A stretch of 39,161 nucleotides of DNA from the NCBI GenBank assembly GCA_949127975.1, contig CASBRB010000489.1:1-39161 (forward strand), written 5' to 3'. The notes below the pieces were generated by a model. It worked only from the letters and a program-made list of their open reading frames with translations, had not been told where the DNA came from and did not search any database. The position numbers and the translations under genes were made by a program. Below, piece after piece: positions 15,300-23,176 of this stretch. The stretch's first letter is position 1. The number at the start of each line of letters is the position of its first letter. This DNA is from Oscillatoriales cyanobacterium PMM_0019. Lineage in GTDB: Bacteria; Cyanobacteriota; Cyanobacteriia; Cyanobacteriales; CASBRB01.

Positions 15300-15635
15300 C
15301 TTTATTCCTACAACCGCCTCTATGACACTTTCACCACCACCCCCAAAGCCCCCAATCAATGCCTCTATGCCACTTTCACCACCACTCCCAAAGCCCTCAT
15401 TAGATTTCTACGATCTTTTTTCGTATACGAAATTCCTCATCGAATTTATCTCCCTTCCCAATTCCTCCCTCAATCAATGCCCCCTTTATCTCTTCGGAGC
15501 CCTTCTCTACTGCCTACTTCCCCCACAATCACTGCCTCTATGCCACTTTCACCCCTGCCTCCTTTGCCCCCAATCAATGCCTCTATGCCACTTTTACCCC
15601 TGCCTCCTTTGCCCCCAATCAATGCCCCTTTCCTA
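15300..15635. repeat. Cluster of imperfect repeats (tgcctctatgccactttcac-type)
   Basis: On the + strand the unit caatcaatgcctctatgcca, followed by ctttcacc and a C-rich tail, recurs at roughly 15309, 15353, 15530 and 15574, with degenerate forms upstream. On the minus strand the unit encodes GESGIEALIGG-type sequence. Copies are directly tandem, or separated by a diverged segment, and spacing is irregular, so this is not a CRISPR array. The + strand open frames here are by-products of the repeats. Confidence 0.65.
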
Positions 15636-15697
15636 AAAGACACATCATTATATTTGACATAGCCATGACTGTCAAGTATCTCTATTCCTTTTCTCAT
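15470..15697 (-). CDS. Gly-rich repeat protein, hypothetical (75 aa)
   Basis: A 75-residue ORF opening MRKGIEILDSHGYVKY and then carrying about two copies of a 14-residue unit, ALIGGKGGRGESGIE, plus a degenerate third. The same DNA repeat continues downstream of the stop codon, but frames are broken there, so a longer repeat protein may have decayed. Function is unknown. It is the most upstream ORF of the minus-strand cluster that ends at 12119. Confidence 0.4.
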   Translation of the reverse strand: MRKGIEILDSHGYVKYNDVSFRKGALIGGKGGRGKSGIEALIGGKGGRGESGIEAVIVGEVGSREGLRRDKGGID

Positions 15698-15774
15698 AAA
15701 TCAATAAATAAATGAAGCCGATGATTATATCAGTGTTCATTGATTTGGCATCTATCTAGAGTCGGATGTACTCT

Positions 15775-15899
15775 ATCGTTTGTCGGCTAACAGTTCGGCG
15801 ATCTTCTGAACCCATTGCAGGCTGGAACCCTTATGTCATCGACCCCGGTCATTTTCCAGTCGTGCGATCGTACAAGGACCAATCTGATTCCTTTGTTTG
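15775..15899 (-). pseudogene. Remnant of an XRE-type helix-turn-helix regulator
   Basis: Reading the minus strand, KQRNQIGPCTIARLENDRG, a stop, then LQWVQKIAELLADKR resembles the recognition helix and following helices of XRE/Cro-C1-type regulators (T-I-A-R-L-E-N-x-R-G). There is no start, and an internal stop interrupts the frame, so only a fragment remains. Such regulators often sit in toxin-antitoxin or restriction modules; no partner is visible. Confidence 0.4.
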
Positions 15900-15936
15900 T
15901 GATGGCAGAAGCTTATGCACATTTTGACTGATTTGT

Positions 15937-16200
15937 CAATGCGTAAGTCCTAATTCTGTGCATTGGACATTAGATGTCACATTCCACGAAGATCAGTCCC
16001 GGATTCGTTCTCTACACAGCGCACAAAATTTTGCTTTACTACGTCGCATTGCTCTCAATGCCTTAGAACGAGAAACTTCTTTTCGCCGTAGTATTCGCCA
16101 AAAGATACGGCGAGCCGCTACTCACTTTCAGTATATGCTTTCTGTCTTGGCTGCGGCTATCTCAAACTCGAACTCCATACTATGCTCCTCTTGTCAATAG
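15937..16200 (+). pseudogene. C-terminal remnant of an ISAs1-family transposase
   Basis: The frame reads HWTLDVTFHEDQSRIR, SAQNFALLRRIALNALERE and then RSIRQKIRRA, matching the conserved end of ISAs1 (H-repeat type) transposases, in which W-x-L-D-V-x-F-x-E-D precedes Q-N-x-A-x-x-R-x-x-A-L-N. An in-frame stop lies just upstream (15925-15927) and the N-terminal two thirds, including the first catalytic Asp residues, is absent. It is a dead fragment between the XRE remnant and the helicase gene. Confidence 0.65.
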
Positions 16201-16332
16201 GGTTTGAGACGCGCTTACCCTGGTCAGCGGAGCCTCTCGCACTACATTAAGCGATCGTAGACCAACCCTGACCAAATCTGAACTAAAATGGCATAAAGAG
16301 TTCAAACAAGGTCAAATTTCACTTTTCAGGAT

Positions 16333-18423
16333 ATGACAACAGAACTTAAAAATAAAGCGTTATCACTTCTCCGTCAAGCTCTCAATGACCCAATAGCTGA
16401 ATTTCGAGATGAACAATGGGAAGCGATCGTTGCCTTAATCTTCGATCGCTCTCGTCTACTTGTCGTGCAACGCACTGGCTGGGGAAAAAGTTTAGTCTAT
16501 TTTTTAGCAACTCGCTTGCTACGAGAACAAGGTGCTGGTTCTACTCTCCTCATTTCACCCCTACTGGCTCTTATGCGAAACCAAATTGCCGCAGCCGAAC
16601 GAATTGGCGTTAGAGCCGCAACGATTAACTCCGCTAATATAGATGAATGGCAACTCGTACAAACGCAATTGCTAGCGGGAAAAGTCGATATATTGCTGAT
16701 TTCTCCAGAACGATTGGCAAATGAAAAATTTAGGGAAACCATCCTGTTACCAATATCTCAGCGCATTGGGTTATTTGTCGTTGATGAAGCCCACTGTATT
16801 TCTGATTGGGGACATGATTTTCGCCCTGACTATCGGCGGATTGTTCGGATTTTGCAAGCACTCCCTCCCAACATCCCAGCCCTTGCTACAACCGCCACAG
16901 CTAACAACCGAGTCGTTAACGATATCATTGCTCAACTGGGGTCAAATCTGCACATATCCAGAGGCTCACTGACACGAAAAAGCTTGCAACTGCAAAATAT
17001 TAATCTTCCCAGCCCAGCAACACGAATGGCATGGTTAGCCCAACACCTTCCTAACCTACCTGGAAGTGGTATTATTTACACACTAACTGTCAGAGATGCT
17101 GAACGTGTTGCTGATTGGTTAAGGAATCATAGGCTTGATGCAGAAGCTTATCACAGCGAACTGGATAATCAAGAGCGTGAGGCATTAGAAAACAGACTTA
17201 TCAATAATGAAATCAAAGCTTTAGTAGCAACTACAGCTTTAGGAATGGGTTTTGATAAACCCGACTTAGGATTTGTTATTCATTACCAACGTCCAGGCTC
17301 TGTTGTTCATTATTATCAGCAAGTAGGACGAGCAGGTAGAGCCGTAGAACAAGCGTATGGAATTCTTATGAGCGGTAATGAAGACGATGACATTACCGAT
17401 TATTTCATTAGAACAGCTTTTCCTCCAGAAGCTCATATTCAGCAGGTCTTAAATGTTTTAGAGCGGGCAGACGACGGTTTTTCTGTTACTGCCTTGGAGC
17501 AAGAACTTAATCTTTCTAGAGGGCAAATCGATAAAGTTTTGAAACTGTTATTGCTGGAGTCTCCCGCACCCGTTACTCAGCAAGACTCAAAGTGGTATGC
17601 TACGGCAGTTTCCTATCAACCCAATACTGCCAAAATCGAGCAGTTGACGCAAATTCGTCACCAGGAACAAGCTCAGATGCGGGAATATATGAAAAGTCAA
17701 CAATGCCTAATGACTTTTCTAGCGAGAGAATTAGACGATCCCAACCCAACAATTTGTGGTAAATGTGCAGTGTGCTTAGGTAGACCTTTATTGCCAGAAA
17801 CCTACTCAATGGAACTGGTAAATCAAGCAATCCAGTACTTACGCCGCAGCGAGCAAATCATAGAAACTCGCAAAAAATGGCCATCAAAAGCCCTTCCAAG
17901 TTATGGCTTCTCTGGGAATATTCGAGACAATTTAAGAGCTGAACTAGGACGGGCGTTGTCTTTGTGGGGTGATGCAGGGTGGGGAGAATTAGTGAAGCGG
18001 GGTAAATATCGAGATGGTTATTTTGATGATGAGCTAGCGCAGGGTACTTTTGAAATGATTCAACGTTGGCAACCTCAGCCTTTCCCTACTTGGGTGACTT
18101 GTGTTCCCTCCTTAAGTCGTCCAGATATTGTACCGAATTTTGCTAAACGGCTAGCTGATAAATTAAATTTACCCTTTATGCCAGTTGTTCGTAAAGTTCG
18201 CCAAGCTCAGCCACAGAAAACCATGAACAACAGTTATCAGCAAGCTCATAATCTGAATGGTGCGTTTGCGGTTGACTCTTGGCAGGGAATCAAAGGTTCA
18301 GTATTATTAGTTGATGATATGGTAGATTCACGTTGGACTTTCACTGTAATTGCCGCGCTTTTGCGTCAGGCTGGCAGCGGGTTGGTTTTCCCTCTGGCAT
18401 TGGCACTGAATTATTTAGATTGA
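16333..18423 (+). CDS. RecQ-type ATP-dependent DNA helicase with C-terminal phosphoribosyltransferase-like domain
   Basis: A 696-residue protein. The superfamily 2 core has a Walker A-like QRTGWGKS (Lys52; Trp where many RecQ have Gly), the DEAH box VVDEAHCISDWGHDFRPDY (151-154), ATTATAN, TTALGMGFDKPD, and motif VI QQVGRAGRA. A zinc-binding cluster follows, with Cys458, Cys475, Cys478 and Cys481. Instead of an HRDC domain, the last ~130 residues look like a ComF-type phosphoribosyltransferase, with VLLVDDMVDSRWT (657-669) at the PRPP-loop position. It should unwind DNA; whether the C-terminal domain is catalytic is unknown. The DprA-like gene starts 14 bp downstream, so the two form an operon. 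Such gene pairs occur in accessory regions, and a role in DNA uptake, repair or defence is inferred. Confidence 0.85.
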   Translation: MTTELKNKALSLLRQALNDPIAEFRDEQWEAIVALIFDRSRLLVVQRTGWGKSLVYFLATRLLREQGAGSTLLISPLLALMRNQIAAAERIGVRAATINSANIDEWQLVQTQLLAGKVDILLISPERLANEKFRETILLPISQRIGLFVVDEAHCISDWGHDFRPDYRRIVRILQALPPNIPALATTATANNRVVNDIIAQLGSNLHISRGSLTRKSLQLQNINLPSPATRMAWLAQHLPNLPGSGIIYTLTVRDAERVADWLRNHRLDAEAYHSELDNQEREALENRLINNEIKALVATTALGMGFDKPDLGFVIHYQRPGSVVHYYQQVGRAGRAVEQAYGILMSGNEDDDITDYFIRTAFPPEAHIQQVLNVLERADDGFSVTALEQELNLSRGQIDKVLKLLLLESPAPVTQQDSKWYATAVSYQPNTAKIEQLTQIRHQEQAQMREYMKSQQCLMTFLARELDDPNPTICGKCAVCLGRPLLPETYSMELVNQAIQYLRRSEQIIETRKKWPSKALPSYGFSGNIRDNLRAELGRALSLWGDAGWGELVKRGKYRDGYFDDELAQGTFEMIQRWQPQPFPTWVTCVPSLSRPDIVPNFAKRLADKLNLPFMPVVRKVRQAQPQKTMNNSYQQAHNLNGAFAVDSWQGIKGSVLLVDDMVDSRWTFTVIAALLRQAGSGLVFPLALALNYLD

Positions 18424-18437
18424 GCAGAATAGGAATT

Positions 18438-19730
18438 ATGTTAAATCACGTATTAATGCCAGATACTCAAGCAATTCTGCTGTTGTGTGCCAGCTTTGGT
18501 CAAAATCGGCCTTCTCAACCGCAGCCCCTGACACTTAGTGAGTATAACGTCTTAGCTGGTTGGCTGAAGGAAAATCACATACGACCAGCGGGTTTGCTGG
18601 ATTCAACAGGAAAAAATCAGTTACAAAAAATTCCTGCGGGTTTGCTCGAACTTCACAGAGTGCAAGCTTTGCTAGAACGGGGTGTCATGCTGAGTTTGGC
18701 AGTCGAGAAGTGGACGAATCAAGGGCTATGGGTATTGGCACGAAGTGACACCCAATATCCTCAACGTCTCAAGCATACACTCAAACATTTAGCACCAGCG
18801 ATTCTCTATGGGGTTGGTAACGTAGAACTGCTATCTCAGGGAGGGCTTGCTATTGTAGGTTCCCGTGATGTTGATGAAGAAGGACTTGACTATACCCAGA
18901 GAATTGCACAGACTTGCGCTCAACAAGGAATGCAGGTGGTTTCCGGTGGGGCTCGTGGGGTAGATTCTTCGGCGATGCTGGCGGCAATTGATGCTGGTGG
19001 AACGGCTGTAGGTGTGTTGGCTGACAGTTTAACTAAGGCGGCTGTGGCGGGAAAGTATCGCGCTGGCATTAAAGAAGGTAGACTTACCTTGGTTTCTGCT
19101 TACGATCCTGACTCTGGCTTCAATGTTGGCAATGCGATGGGTCGAAATAAGTATATTTACGCCCTTGCTGACAATGCCTTGGCGGTTAGTTGCTCATATG
19201 AAAAGGGTGGTACTTGGGCAGGTGCAGTGGAAGCATTGGAACGGATAAAGGATGTCCCAGTTTTTGTGCGGCTACAGGGAACTGTACCAGAAGGTAATCG
19301 ACAATTGGTTCAAAAGGGAGCAAAACCTTTTCCAGAAGCACCCTGGAATAATTCGTTGAGGGAACTTTTGGAGGCTGCTATATCAAAAGTAGTACCAACA
19401 ACAACAGAAGTGGAAGCGAGACAGTCTGAGGTGGCGGATGTTGTGACGAATCAACCATTAGATAACCCAGTTAAAGATACTCCTCCGCAAGTCTTTCAAT
19501 TTAGCCCAAAAGATATTTACGAAGCTGTTTTACCATTTATACTCAGTTATTTAGAGCAACCATTAGATGAGAAATCTCTTGCTGAACGTCTAGATGTACA
19601 ACTTGGACAGATGAGGGCTTGGTTAAAAAGAGCGGTTGAAGAAGGTAAGGTGAGAAAAACTAAAAAGCCAGTAGCTTATGTAATTAATCAGGAAGGGGCT
19701 TTATTATCTTTGCTAAATCAAGTCAAATAA
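18438..19730 (+). CDS. DprA/Smf-like DNA-processing protein
   Basis: A 430-residue protein. The ATG at 18438 is chosen because AGGA precedes it and it leaves a 14-bp gap after the helicase gene; the open frame extends upstream only by overlapping that gene. It has an N-terminal helical region, then a Rossmann-type DprA core with GLAIVGSRD (136-144) and VVSGGARGVDSSAM (167 onward), the Gly-rich and Arg-Gly-x-Asp motifs of the family. A linker follows, then a winged-helix tail (ISYLEQP..EKSLAERL through RKTKKPVAYVIN). DprA proteins load RecA on incoming single-stranded DNA. This divergent copy is fused by operon to a RecQ-PRTase, not the usual housekeeping context, so a specialised role is possible. 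Confidence 0.82.
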   Translation: MLNHVLMPDTQAILLLCASFGQNRPSQPQPLTLSEYNVLAGWLKENHIRPAGLLDSTGKNQLQKIPAGLLELHRVQALLERGVMLSLAVEKWTNQGLWVLARSDTQYPQRLKHTLKHLAPAILYGVGNVELLSQGGLAIVGSRDVDEEGLDYTQRIAQTCAQQGMQVVSGGARGVDSSAMLAAIDAGGTAVGVLADSLTKAAVAGKYRAGIKEGRLTLVSAYDPDSGFNVGNAMGRNKYIYALADNALAVSCSYEKGGTWAGAVEALERIKDVPVFVRLQGTVPEGNRQLVQKGAKPFPEAPWNNSLRELLEAAISKVVPTTTEVEARQSEVADVVTNQPLDNPVKDTPPQVFQFSPKDIYEAVLPFILSYLEQPLDEKSLAERLDVQLGQMRAWLKRAVEEGKVRKTKKPVAYVINQEGALLSLLNQVK

Positions 19731-21109
19731 GCTATTTTAGGCATCAAGCTAAGAACACCTGTAGGGGCATCAGCGGCATTACGGCGAACAGAATCAGATT
19801 CATCTTCTAGAGCTGTGAGCAGTGCAGGAATTACCGACTCTGTGCCGATTTCACCTAAAGCATTAGCGGCTCTACCGCGAACATAATAGTCTTCATCTTT
19901 CAGAGCTGTGAGCAGTGCAGGAATTACCGACTCTGTGCCGATTTTACCTAAGGTTATCGCTAAGTGTCTTTAATTGCTCCAACAGATATTCTGCCGTATA
20001 GTATTCTTGAATTAATTGATGCCGAAATTCGATTTGATCGTCCGAGCCCAGTTGAATCAGATGATGCTTGAGTAAATCTTGCAGCCCAGAAATGGCACTC
20101 GCGTGAGGTTGATCGTTATTCTGATTCCGCAACAGTTCAGTCAGAATCTCTTCTGCTTGTTGCCGAGGAATGGCAACCTGAAATTCGGTTGCCTCGCGCC
20201 CCTGAGTCATCCTGAAAGCTAAATACTTTAACAGCAACTGCCATAAGTTCCGCGAGTTTTCCGGAACACTCTCTTTTAGTTCCTGCTGGAATTTCTGGGT
20301 GAACTGGCGAAACACCAAACCTAGATTAGGCGGCACTTTGCCTGTCTCGTCGAACACGGAACACAGCATCCATAACAGCAGCGGCGTTTGCCTAAACTCC
20401 TGCAACCTCTCGCCCAACTGCCCGAGCATCTGCTCTGCCCCATCAGGCAAATAATCCTTGACAAAATCCTGCGTTTGCGATTCAGTCAGGGGTAGCATTT
20501 CTAGCTGCTTGCTAATATCTAAGTTGCCCCCCATGCCGAGAACCCGCGTGGTGAAAATCATGGGCGTGTGTAGGTTGTTCTGCCGAAAGACTTTTACCTC
20601 CTGTCGGGCGGCATCGTCGGGCAATTCATTCAAACCATCCACCAGTAGCAACCAGCGCCCCTCAAACAGTTGCTTTTCAATCTCTGCTTTTTCCATCCAC
20701 AACCCATGCCGCCTCAGGAAACTGCCGATCGCATCCAACATCGAAGTTTGATAATATCGAAGTTCTACCAGTACCGGAATTTTAACTCTATCGTCGCTTA
20801 GTGCATTTTCTGCTTCCTCTAACAATAACCGCTTCAGAGCCGTAGATTTCCCCGAACCAGGTTTTCCTACCAGCAGCACATGATCCTGAGCATACTTCCG
20901 CAGTCCTTCCAGTACGCCCAATTGCTCAATTTTTTCTTGCCCTTCACTTTTCTCTTCCTTGGTAGGCGACACGTTCTGTACTCTTAAGAAAAGGGCAACA
21001 GCTTTGATTTAAGCTTGTGGCGTTCTCGCGCATCCGTAATCGTGTAGCATTCTAACCATTCGGCGTAAGTTGTGCGTAGCGATTCTAGATACGGACTCCA
21101 GTTGACCAT
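19718..21109 (-). pseudogene. Decayed NACHT NTPase with HEAT repeats
   Basis: The largest intact piece (19944-20972, 342 residues) carries a NACHT-type P-loop (LLVGKPGSGKSTALKRLL) and Walker B (RWLLLVDGLNELPDD), and ends in a helical region (FRHQLIQEYYTAEYLLEQL). Upstream, in another frame, MVNWSPYLESLRTTYAEWLE from 21109 looks like the lost N-terminus, separated by a frameshift near 21010. Downstream, again in another frame, two 31-residue HEAT units (GTESVIPALLTALEDES) run to a stop at 19718-19720, inside the end of the convergent dprA-like gene. The stretch normally found between NACHT and HEAT repeats in related proteins appears deleted. NACHT-HEAT proteins are STAND-type, often anti-phage, sensors. 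This copy looks inactive, though the 342-residue piece could still be made. Confidence 0.65.
19809..19951. repeat. 93-bp HEAT-encoding tandem repeat
   Basis: A ~50-bp segment at 19809-19858 recurs at 19902-19951 with two differences, a period of exactly 93 bp or 31 codons. On the minus strand it encodes the HEAT unit IGTESVIPALLTAL. It lies in the out-of-frame tail of the decayed NACHT gene. Confidence 0.8.
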
Positions 21110-21191
21110 TTTGAGCCTTACTCGTTGAAATTTCGCATGATGCTTCAGCCTTTCCAATCTATTTTAATCTAAGCCACCTCAGCAGTGTCAA

Positions 21192-21386
21192 ATGTCTAAT
21201 CCAAGACTACCAGCCAACTCTCAATCCAAACCTCCATCGGAATTTGAGCTAGAGTTGCTCAAAGAGGAATACTTTTTCTTGCAAACGACGCTCGCAGACT
21301 ACAAAAAACAGAATCTCTCTCTTTGGAGAGATGAAAACGTCTTTGCAGTCTGTAATGGTCAAAAAAAGTTGATCGGGCAGAAGTAG
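21192..21386 (+). CDS. Hypothetical protein (64 aa)
   Basis: A 64-residue ORF starting MSNPRLPANSQSKPPSEFEL, with a predicted helix ELELLKEEYFFLQTTLADY. No membrane segment is present. The first half recalls the N-terminus of small proteins encoded next to STAND NTPases in cyanobacteria, which would make this a truncated form; that comparison is from memory and weak. It is divergent from the decayed NACHT gene and 37 bp before the toxin gene. Confidence 0.4.
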   Translation: MSNPRLPANSQSKPPSEFELELLKEEYFFLQTTLADYKKQNLSLWRDENVFAVCNGQKKLIGQK

Positions 21387-21423
21387 GAATATAAGTTAAA
21401 GCCGCAGATGAGGCTTCTGATAC

Positions 21424-21729
21424 ATGAATTTTGTGTATCTGCTACAAGGCGTTGAGTTTGAATGGGACGAAAACAAAGCGCTAAGTAACCTGGAAAAACA
21501 TAGAGTAACCTTTGAAGAAGCTGCTGAAGTTTTCTTTGACCCCTTCTACCAATCGGGGGACGCTAACCCTAACCCAACTGCTAACGGTGAGCAACGCTAT
21601 TTTATTATCGGCTATTCCATTGAGCAACGCCTCTTGTTAGTAGTTTATGTAGAACGAAGCAATCGAAACCGCATAATTTCAGCTCGCCCGGCTACTCGCA
21701 CTGAAAGGAAATTATATGAAGAATCCTGA
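21424..21729 (+). CDS. brnT: BrnT-family toxin
   Basis: This 101-residue protein is a type II ribonuclease toxin of the BrnT family. It shows the family signature FEWDENKALSNLEKHRVTFE near the N-terminus (about 12-31), then DPFYQSG, RYFIIGYS and the C-terminal basic RIISARPATRTERKLYE, which carries the conserved Arg residues. The antitoxin gene overlaps its end by 14 nt, typical of co-translated modules. A later in-frame start is not obvious, so the ATG at 21424 is kept. It should act in the cytoplasm by cutting RNA. Confidence 0.85.
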   Translation: MNFVYLLQGVEFEWDENKALSNLEKHRVTFEEAAEVFFDPFYQSGDANPNPTANGEQRYFIIGYSIEQRLLLVVYVERSNRNRIISARPATRTERKLYEES

Positions 21730-22012
21730 CGAAGAACTCCAATTGCAACTGCACCCCCGTGAAAAAGAAACAGTATCTGTTGAAATCCCAAAAGATACTT
21801 TGGATTCACTAAAAAAAGTAGCGGATCGTCAAGATATGTCTCTACAAGCTCTGTTAAAATTCTATATTGGGCAAGGTTTACGCCAAGATTTATCCAAATT
21901 ATTTTCTAGCCGCGTGCTAGAAGCAACTGCTGAAGTTCTAGCGCGGCACATTCAATCGGAAGAAGTAATATCAACCATTATTCAAGAAATTCAAGCCGAA
22001 ACAAACCGTTAA
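21716..22012 (+). CDS. BrnA/ribbon-helix-helix antitoxin
   Basis: A 98-residue protein encoded with a 14-nt overlap after the BrnT gene. The central segment TVSVEIPKDTLDSLKKVADRQDMSLQALLKFYIGQGL has the strand, helix, turn, helix layout of ribbon-helix-helix (CopG/BrnA) DNA-binding antitoxins. The remaining C-terminal helical part would neutralise BrnT. Such antitoxins also repress their own operon. The family assignment combines motif and position. Confidence 0.75.
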   Translation: MKNPDEELQLQLHPREKETVSVEIPKDTLDSLKKVADRQDMSLQALLKFYIGQGLRQDLSKLFSSRVLEATAEVLARHIQSEEVISTIIQEIQAETNR

Positions 22013-22015
22013 AGC

Positions 22016-22147
22016 GATGGGGATGAAAGGTTTCAAATTGGTGAAATAAGGCTAGGTGACTTCTACGAGACTTTTTAGGCATCTCTATCTTACTGGACTA
22101 AATCACAATATTTAAACCAGTGGAAAGGTAAAGCTGTGCAATTTTAA
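22016..22147 (+). pseudogene. Remnant of a small immunity-like protein
   Basis: Downstream of the antitoxin a frame reads DERFQIGEIRLGDFYETF, then a stop, then ASLSYWTKSQYLNQWKGKAV in the same frame. This resembles small cytoplasmic proteins in cyanobacteria with an I-G-E-x-x-L-G-D-F...Y-x-x-Q-W-K pattern, often near contact-dependent systems. An internal stop and the missing C-terminus mark it as a remnant. The comparison is from memory. Confidence 0.4.
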
Positions 22148-22173
22148 CCAGTCTTGTGTATGGGTCGCTACAA

Positions 22174-23046
22174 CTAAAATAAAAATAATCCTGACAAAAC
22201 TTTAGAAGCTATCTGAAAATGATTGGGCATTTTTCCAATATACAGGTAGTCGCACTGTTGATTCTTGGCACAGTGCCCATATAGCAATTCTCCTCCTAGT
22301 AAGCGTTCCCTGAGGAAATCAACAAATCCTAATTCATCTCCGTCATCAGATAAAATACAGTCTGCCTTAACCATACAAACCTCAAACCCCATTGGCTCAC
22401 AAGTACTCATAGCCATGCCTACTGGTAAGAAGTCTACTGTCAAAACTTTTGGGTCTATTTTGTTTTCAAGGTAATAGTTGCGAGTCCAGTCATCAACCTT
22501 TCCCTCTTCCCAATCTCGCTGAAACTTTTTCTTTGACTCCAAAACCTCTGTCAAGCTTTCTTCTAAACTCAAAAAGGTAATTCCTTGCATATCCCAACGT
22601 AGTTCATCATTTTCATCTAAGCAATCATGCATATTTGAGTAACTGGAAAAGCTTAGATCTACTAGAGATGGGTCAAGCGACTGAATCAAATCTTTTGATA
22701 CAGGTATTGATGCAAACAGATTGACTGAATGAACGCATTCATACCAAGCACGAACAGAAAATGGTAGTGTTCCCCAGCGTTGTTCAAAATCATCTAACAG
22801 TTGTAAGGTATGGGATTGAACTGGAACAAGTACCTGCTCAGGCTCTGAAAATTCAAAACCTAATTTCTTGAGCCGCTCTACTATCATCTCTAAATTGAGC
22901 TTGACACGCCTGATAGTCTCGCGAGCAACAGCTAGAGCATCAGTCCTTAAAGGCTGCTCAACAATTTCACCTAGTGCTTGAAGTTCCTTCCAAACACTTT
23001 TGTGTTCGCCTATCAAATAACGGTATAAAAATGTCTTTTCTGTCAT
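22174..23046 (-). CDS. Conserved hypothetical protein (290 aa)
   Basis: A 290-residue soluble protein without signal peptide or membrane segments. The N-terminal third is helical (REPLRT-like turn, ETIRRVKLNLEMIVERLKKL). The middle has DFEQRWGTLPFSVRAWYECV followed by VNLFAS, a layout reminiscent of the SMI1/KNR4 immunity fold, and the remainder is acidic and aromatic-rich. I cannot assign a function; an immunity-like role is a guess from this segment and from nearby toxin-antitoxin genes. It lies downstream of prfA on the same strand with a hairpin between them, so it may be transcribed separately. Confidence 0.65.
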   Translation of the reverse strand: MTEKTFLYRYLIGEHKSVWKELQALGEIVEQPLRTDALAVARETIRRVKLNLEMIVERLKKLGFEFSEPEQVLVPVQSHTLQLLDDFEQRWGTLPFSVRAWYECVHSVNLFASIPVSKDLIQSLDPSLVDLSFSSYSNMHDCLDENDELRWDMQGITFLSLEESLTEVLESKKKFQRDWEEGKVDDWTRNYYLENKIDPKVLTVDFLPVGMAMSTCEPMGFEVCMVKADCILSDDGDELGFVDFLRERLLGGELLYGHCAKNQQCDYLYIGKMPNHFQIASKVLSGLFLF

Positions 23047-23091
23047 AATTATAGCCCACCATCATTTAATCGCTCCTGAGGGGGGCGACAG

Positions 23092-23132
23092 CTATCTGTC
23101 AAACCCGCACGAAGTAATTGTTTGACAGATAG
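23092..23132. promoter_or_regulatory. 13-bp inverted repeat between prfA and the 290-aa gene
   Basis: CTATCTGTCAAAC (23092-23104) and GTTTGACAGATAG (23120-23132) are perfect arms around 15 nt. It lies 44 bp after the prfA stop and 45 bp before the next start on the minus strand. No T-run follows on either strand, so an operator or RNA processing site is as likely as a terminator. Confidence 0.5.
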
Positions 23133-23176
23133 TTGACAAAATAAAAATGGTCTGCTATTCTCAAGAAGACCATCTA

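Noticed and set aside
15300-15640. Possible CRISPR array
   Set aside because: Repeats are imperfect, spacing is irregular, and copies differ or abut directly; no unique spacers of constant length and no cas genes.
15137-15662. Overlapping + strand ORFs of 62-144 codons
   Set aside because: Pro/Ser/Leu-rich products of the repeat cluster, present in several frames at once; no start context or homologous feature.
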